From the NCBI RefSeq assembly GCF_035582795.1, contig NC_134365.1, forward strand, positions 42,946,135-43,010,134: a DNA stretch of 64,000 bases, given 5' to 3'. The notes under the pieces were generated by a model. It saw nothing but the letters and a program-made list of their open reading frames with translations. It had not been told where the DNA came from and made no database searches. Position numbers and translations under genes: made by a program. This DNA comes from Mycteria americana. Its lineage: Eukaryota; Chordata; Aves; Ciconiiformes; Ciconiidae. Shown in pieces: positions 57,629-64,000 of the stretch. Within the stretch, counting starts at the first letter, position 1, and each line of letters begins with the position of its first letter.

Positions 57629-60600
57629 CTGCTGAGGACAGGGTAAGAGCTTCTCCTAGCTGCATATTGTGCCTCATTTTTACAAGCGCATTCTGAAAAA
57701 AACTAGTGCTTTGCTTGCTAAAGTGCTTTTCCTTTGAACCTGACCCAGATCTTTCCAAACCGTCTCAGCTACAGAGCTAAGTGGAATGTAGCAAAATCCT
57801 GCTGGCTTGCCCTGGCACATAGAGTGAAAGCTCAGAGGTAAGGGAGGTGGGCTGTGTGCTGCACGCAGTCTACAGAAGTACTGGCAGGCATGGGTGGGCA
57901 TCTGTCTTGTTCCACTGCTGGCAGTGTGTTCCTGTGTATTTACAGTGGCAGACTGTGAAAGACATCTTCAAGAAAATACTGCATTCTTTAATATATAAAC
58001 TTGCATTTATATATCACTTTGATGTAGGGTTGCACTGTGTACAGTGTCCTCACTAAAATCCAGTGATACGCTCTGGGTCAAGGATTCACTGCAGGATACT
58101 GGTTAAAGATGAAAGGTCATCTTCGTACTCCAGTGCATTGTCAGAATATGATTTCAGAAACACAAGAAACACAATAAAACAGGTGGCGTGGAAGCTGCCA
58201 GTGACCTTACCCAAGGACTGACCTCTGCAGCAGCGTGTGAGGCAAGGATCCAGTACTGAAAGATGTATTTCAGAGAGACAGCCAGCTGAAATCCTACCCT
58301 GGTTGAAGTACATGGGAGTTTTGATCAGCAGATTTCCACTTGGTTTGTGTAATAGCGAAGCTGAGGTAGAGCTAACATTTCAATTTCAAACACTGTAGCC
58401 AAACAGTGAGTAAAGTCTAATAATAAAAGCAGGACCTTGAGGACAGCACAATAAAGTTTTGTTTCTAGTTGTACTCCAGACTGGTTGGACAACCTTGACA
58501 AAAACTTGGCATCGAGGCTTTCCGAGGCTGCACCGGAGAGAAAGAAATGCAGAGATGGAGCTTGCAGGAGGCAGCTGCTTGAGGAGCGAGACAGAGGCAC
58601 GGCGTTAGTGTGAGACCAGGCGATGGACGGTGGAGAGAAGGCTTTCAGGGAAAGAGAATCAAGCACGCGACTGTTTGCAGAGCTTAGCTAGAAAATGGCA
58701 GGTAAAGACAGATAGGTGGGAGGAGGGGAGGCAATTTTCTCTCCCCCAACCTAGAAAAATCAGTGCCCACTTCTAGCTGCAAAGCCCTGCTGAATATGCA
58801 GAGCCCCACCCAGGCTGATAACAAATATGTGGGCATATGGATAGCATTATCCTATTAGTATTTTGCAACATTCCCAGGAGTAAGATCAAAGGAAGGATCC
58901 CGCGCTCCACTGCAGATAGAAGGTAATTTTCCTTCTTGAATAAGCAGAGTGACTTTTTTTTTTCTCAGTTACAAAGAACTGTTCAGTAGAAATCCCATGT
59001 AAGTGTCTAAAGGCTAGAAGTGCTGGAGTGAAATCCTAAATTTTTAGAAAACCATAGTAAAATCATATTCCTCACCTGGTCACAAGAGGGTGAAGGGAAA
59101 GGAATAGCACAGGTCTGTCCTAACCAAGCACTGGAGAATCAAGAGATGCTTGTTGAAATAGCTTTTCCTAGTGGTTATTATGCTCTCAGAACAGGGGGAA
59201 AAAGCCAAAGAAAAGTATTAAAAGAGGCTGAACAGAAATGTAGCTATTTCCATTTCACTAACCATGATGAATTTTGAAAAGATGTTTCATCTTCCGAGCA
59301 AGACTAAATTACAGACAGGATGACAGATGGGTTTTGGGCTGAGTACAAGGCTGCAAATCACTTAAATGGCTCCGCTAACATCAGACTGCAGGGATGCTAC
59401 CAGTTTAGGAATTTAGAAACGTTACCATTCAAACACCATTTATTGATTAGTTTGCATAAAAACATAGTTTGATGAAATGCCTTTTCTCCATAAATGAACT
59501 ATGTGTGATTTCCTCATCAATGCTGAAAAGTGCTTAAGCAAGTAAAATCATCCAAACCTCACTCTAGCGATGCGCCTGCTCTGCTTCTCTTTCTGTGGTC
59601 ACCCCAGCTGTGCTTACTGCTTAGCCGGCTCTCTGACCTGATCTCCTGGTTCCCTGCCATGCCAGTGCCTTCTTTTCCATCCGGGGAGTCAACACTGTGC
59701 TGGGCCATGCAATGAACACATGGGCCCATGTTAATACATCAGATCTAATGTGCAACACTTGAAGTTCATGAGGAAGGCCACAGCACAAGGAAGGAGCCTT
59801 CTTGCCGAGCTGCTTTGAGCGTGGAGCCCTGCTATCTGCAGCTGATCACAGATCCCACAGGCAGCTGGGTCTGGCCTGTGAGGCTGTGGGTTGGGAGATG
59901 ACACCCGAGGACACCACATACTTCTGCTGGCACAGGACTGTGAGTCAAGAAACAATTATGGGTGGCCAAGACTGGAGAGCTTGGTCTTCCCCACCCCAGC
60001 CTGTTTTTGGAAAGGTGCTGTGCTGAAGAGGTCCTGTTGTCATGTTGTCCTATCGCTCCCAGCAGCAGCACATTTCTCTCTGCCCCTTTTCCTGCTGGCT
60101 TTTTCTTTCTCATAACAAGGCCTGGAAATTATCTTGTCTTGCTATTTATTCTAGTGCTCCCACTGCTGTAATATCTGATTTTCACAAAGACCTACCCACG
60201 TAGCATTTCTGGGAGGTTGAAACGTCGAGTTGCCAGTGCAGCAAGGCAAGACAAGAGGCATGTCCCCAGCATGCAGCAGAGCATGGCCCAGAAAGCGCTG
60301 AGCTCCCCTTGACCCTGCTCCAGGACCGGGAAGTTCTCAGCCATGCCCGGCACGATGCTGAGGAGGCTGCAGGCAACTCGCTGGCACAGTCACCGCCCCG
60401 GGAGGCTCCCAGACGTGAGGCTGCACGTGGTGACACAGCAGCCCAGCCTGGCACTAGCCCGTCACATCTGCGCCTTGCTCCACTGCTTGCAGTGGGTGTG
60501 CCCAGTAGTGCCCCAAACCTCTGTGGTCCAGCCCAAGTAATGCTGTAGGAAACCAGCCAGACTGTCTTCTGTGGGTTTCTATCCCTCTGAAATATAAGAA

Positions 60601-63600
60601 ACAATCTGAATTTCTTCTCCGTACCAAGATGACAAAGTGATATTCCCCCAGACAACATGGAGGGAAGCAAGGTCCCTGCATCCCATCTCTGAAAGTATGG
60701 ATAGGAAGGGACCTGGTGTTCCTCCCTGCGCCTGTAACAGGGAGACTTCCATGCACAGGCAAAGAGACTTGAAGGGATGCAGGAGGCTGTTTCTCAAAGG
60801 GGAGTGAAATTATAGCCCCTAGTTATATTTGGATAAACAAGTACCTTCTTCATGTTTATCAAAAGCCTGCAGTAATTTGCTTTGTCATCCGTCAGTCAGT
60901 TGTTATATTCATAGTAGAAACAGTAATATAGGACAGCGATACACAACATGTATCTGAGATAATATTTTAATCATTTTAGATGGAGATCAGTCAGTGGGCC
61001 CCAGACCTCCAACTCTGTTATCTTCACCTTCAGGGTTTTTTTCAAACACTGGCAATTCCAGAGGAGTTCATGGGGACAAATAATGAAGTTGAGTGAGCAT
61101 AGAATGCTCTGGTTTTGAAGCACCGGTTTAAGAAACACAGCCGGGTGATGAAAGTGCTATTTTAGGAAATCAATTCAGCACCATTTTCAGGTTCATAGAT
61201 ATTCCAGATGAAAAAGACCTATTAGGTCATTTGTCCATCCTTCCTGCCAAGAAAAGATTATGGGAGCCATTGGTATCTGAATTTGTGTCAGTCTTTCCAG
61301 GTGCCCTCTTTGCAGCAGCATAAATACATTGGCTGCACACTGTTCCTTACTTGCAGCTTCTGAATCACACACACCACTGCTAACAGTGCTATGGGGGCAA
61401 GCAGGGAGCAGCTGGGTGCAGCTTTCCAAAGGACAGGGCAAATCTGTGAGCAGTGATTTTCATTCTTCTTAATCAGGCTCATATATTCACAGAAGAGAAT
61501 GAGAAAAAAGAATGGCCCGATGCGTGACAACTTCATGTTTCGTTACCTTCCTAGGACCTGCAAGACAAATCAGTTTTCCTGATGTTGGGACCGGATACGT
61601 TAGGCTTAATTCTTGATTTTGTTAGTCGAGACAAATATCCGGAACTTTTAATTCCATCCCTGGAGTTTGATGAGGAAGCAACTATCTTGCCTTTACATGC
61701 TTAAATATCATTGCCTCCTGGGGACTGGCAGAGCCTGCTTGATGGTTCTCAAATTTGGTTCTTAAATTGCTTTTAGGAAGTACACAGGTACAGCTCAAAT
61801 TGCAGAACCGAGCATTTGCTTTGTAATGCAAATACTTGGGTTAGAAGAGACAGAAGCAAGAACCTACTTGCGTGCTCCTTTATACCCTTATGTATCGGGA
61901 GTGACTCATCTGAGACTGCAAGGGTTAACGTGGCACAGAGCTGTTGGGAAGGAGAAGAGAAATGACCGCAGTAGCATACATTTGTTCTCTTTCCTTGCTG
62001 AGTCTCATTTTCTTATGCCAACTTTTTCTTGCTAGCAGCTAATTTCTCTTCTGGATTCCTCTAATGTTTCCCTAGTGCAAGAAACTACCAGCTCCTGACA
62101 GAGGTCACAGGGAAACTCATTAAAAGTACAGCCTCCCGTCACCTCCACGGAGGACCCAAAACTCACATAACGCTGGTGGGCTGGAAAGTTTTATAAAATA
62201 TCTTAATGCAATGCTGCTGTTAAACACCATGGGCAGAACACATAAACTAGAAAACCGCGAGCCCATCTCTCCTGGCTGGACCTATAGGATGATGGATGTG
62301 TATTTGTTCCCAGTGCTCTGAGCACTTCCCACCTCCCGTGCTCATTCAGCAGTTCTGCGGGGCTGCCTTTGCTGCTGTGGGCAGCTGACGGCGGGCGCTG
62401 ACAGTGCCCGGCACCGCAGGGTAGGTGTGGCATTGCAGGGGACGCCCCGGACAGAAATCCGACAGTACGCAGCTGATACCGGCAATTAATACACTTGGAC
62501 AAAGAAGCAATTGCAGCAAAAACGGAGAGATCGATGTTATTATCCTGCCCAGCAGCAGCTCCAAATGGACTAGGAGAGTACAAGAAGCTGACCAATAACG
62601 TGGATTTTTTTCGAAGAATAAAATCTCTTTTCTTTAATGAAATATTCCTTTAAATTGGTGTTGGATTTTTTCAGCCAACTGAACAAATACAATAGCAGAT
62701 GGAGTCCCTGTTTCTTCTCCCAGCATGTTCACAGCTGGAATGTGCAAAGCCTTAATCTCCATTTATAATAATATTAGAAAATATATTTACATTCAGTGCT
62801 GCTATGGAGTCTGAATGGTAAATAATGATGATTTCAATATATTGAGGTGGTTGGCAAGGTATTAGTGATCTGGGCCACAGTACTTTTCTGTCATGCTGCA
62901 TACAGGAAGATTTCTTTAGGAAAATACCTATTTGATGCATTAATATGTACAACAAAATATAGAATTTTACCACTATAATCCTTCTACATAGTCCTGAGTT
63001 CCTTCATATGGACTTGGTTTTTAAAAAGAACGGTTCATAAAATGATCCTTTTAGTGTGACAAGGCGTAATTTGCCAGTGACTATCTAAGGACTAGAATAC
63101 TTTTAAGCTACAGTTTGGGAAAAAGAATCCAACAACTTGGGTATCCTTTTTATTATGTCTGATTTAAAGAAAACATCTGTTCCGGGGTCAGCCCTTCAGT
63201 AATGACCTGGCACAGTATGTGAGGGTGCTAATTAAATTTGGTATTGACACAAACTTGTGAGGTTTTGCTGGTGGAGGGAGAGATGGGAGCTGGTAATCGG
63301 ATGACCCAGAGGACTGAAGCAGCAGCAATCAAATTGCATCCGGCAGCGCAAGGTGGAGGACCAGGTACCAGGGGACTAATAAGAGGATAAACTCGGAGCT
63401 CATCGGCCGGAAAGTGCAGAGGGGGAGGAACACTTGGGTACAGCAGCCAAACTCAGGGTGACTGTGCTGGCAGTGTGATGCCTCCGAATCGTCCCAGGGG
63501 AGGTATTTCCAGCGGCAGGGAAATATGAGACAGTGGCTATCTTAAGGTACCATAATAGTTTGACACTATGAATTATTAATATCATAAATATTACAGATTA

Positions 63601-64000
63601 TCAATACATCGAGACTGAACATAAAACGCAGTAGCGGAGCAAACCTCCCACCTGCCTTTGGGGTGGAGTTTGGCCAATTTCTGGCACAGCTACCTGCTAC
63701 TGCAGTGGATTGGATCCGAAGACCCAGCTTGTTCCTGGCTGGGATCTGCCCCACCTGCCTTTAAGGACAACCCCTACATCATCCAGACCCCTACATCAGA
63801 GCCTGCCACCCAGGCTTGCTCTAGAGTCAAAAAGGAGCAGGTATTTTAGGAGCTGTGATCTGTCTGATCTATTTTAGACAGCTACTCTGGAAGTGCCTAT
63901 TTCACTCTGTCGCTAGACGTCTACATCTGCTCCGATGGCTCCCACCCTGCAGTCAGCAGGCTCAGCCGTGTAAATGCAGCCCAGCTGACTACGGGAAAGT
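57629..64000. other. Intergenic, no gene identified
   Basis: No exon series or recognisable protein. A G/C-rich patch at about 60300-60540 has long frames on both strands (up to 162 codons on minus), which points to composition and not coding. Another G/C-rich patch lies at 62300-62470. No transposon was recognised. Confidence 0.55.

Noticed and set aside
1..64000. CRISPR arrays, operons, prophage or other prokaryotic systems
   Set aside because: The window is vertebrate nuclear DNA with a spliced gene; no regularly spaced repeats or bacterial gene layout exist.

Overview
This is a vertebrate nuclear genomic window, most likely avian. The evidence is a spliced, highly conserved vertebrate gene with short introns, a CR1 LINE as the only sizeable transposon, generally low repeat content, and a sharp CpG-island promoter. 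It is not prokaryotic. Almost all short open frames in the window are chance frames in intronic or intergenic DNA.

The one gene I can establish is NAP1L1 (nucleosome assembly protein 1-like 1) on the minus strand. It runs from a CpG-island promoter near 33.37 kb leftward to a 3' UTR near 2.3 kb. I reconstructed 15 exons: a non-coding first exon (33301-33368), a second exon carrying the ATG (18907-18941), twelve internal coding exons, and a last exon ending the protein in the prenylation-type tail CKQQ (stop at 2983-2985). Every junction has AG/GT signals and every phase fits. The coding sum is 1182 nt, or 393 residues, with no frameshift or internal stop. Intron 1 is about 14.4 kb; all other introns lie between about 90 nt and 3.2 kb.

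The promoter on the minus strand has a TATA-like box 30 nt upstream of a pyrimidine-tract (TOP-like) start, a CRE half site, an ACGTG core and a G-run block with G-quadruplex potential. This suggests that NAP1L1 is controlled like translation-machinery genes (inference from layout, plus the known TOP status of mammalian NAP1L1).

Region by region: 1-2.3 kb is the 3' flank or an alternative long 3' UTR, with a perfect 12-bp hairpin; 2.3-18.9 kb holds the coding exons; 18.9-33.3 kb is intron 1, with two candidate cryptic exons and an 11-bp minisatellite near its 5' end; 32.4-33.8 kb is the CpG island. From 33.8 to 64 kb I find no established gene. That stretch contains a tRNA-derived SINE-like relic (about 36.3 kb), a long degenerate CR1 LINE (about 39.7-43.2 kb) with remains of the ORF1 esterase and ORF2 endonuclease and reverse transcriptase, a 198-nt polypurine tract (52.3 kb), further ancient-repeat fossils (53.4-53.7 kb), a paired AP-1 site (56.6 kb), and a few candidate exons or ORFs that need transcript evidence.

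I found no convincing new biological system. The most useful leads are the TATA/TOP/G-quadruplex promoter, the frame-neutral exon series that encodes the acidic C-terminus together with an intron whose retention would remove the prenylation motif, and the candidate unannotated exons.
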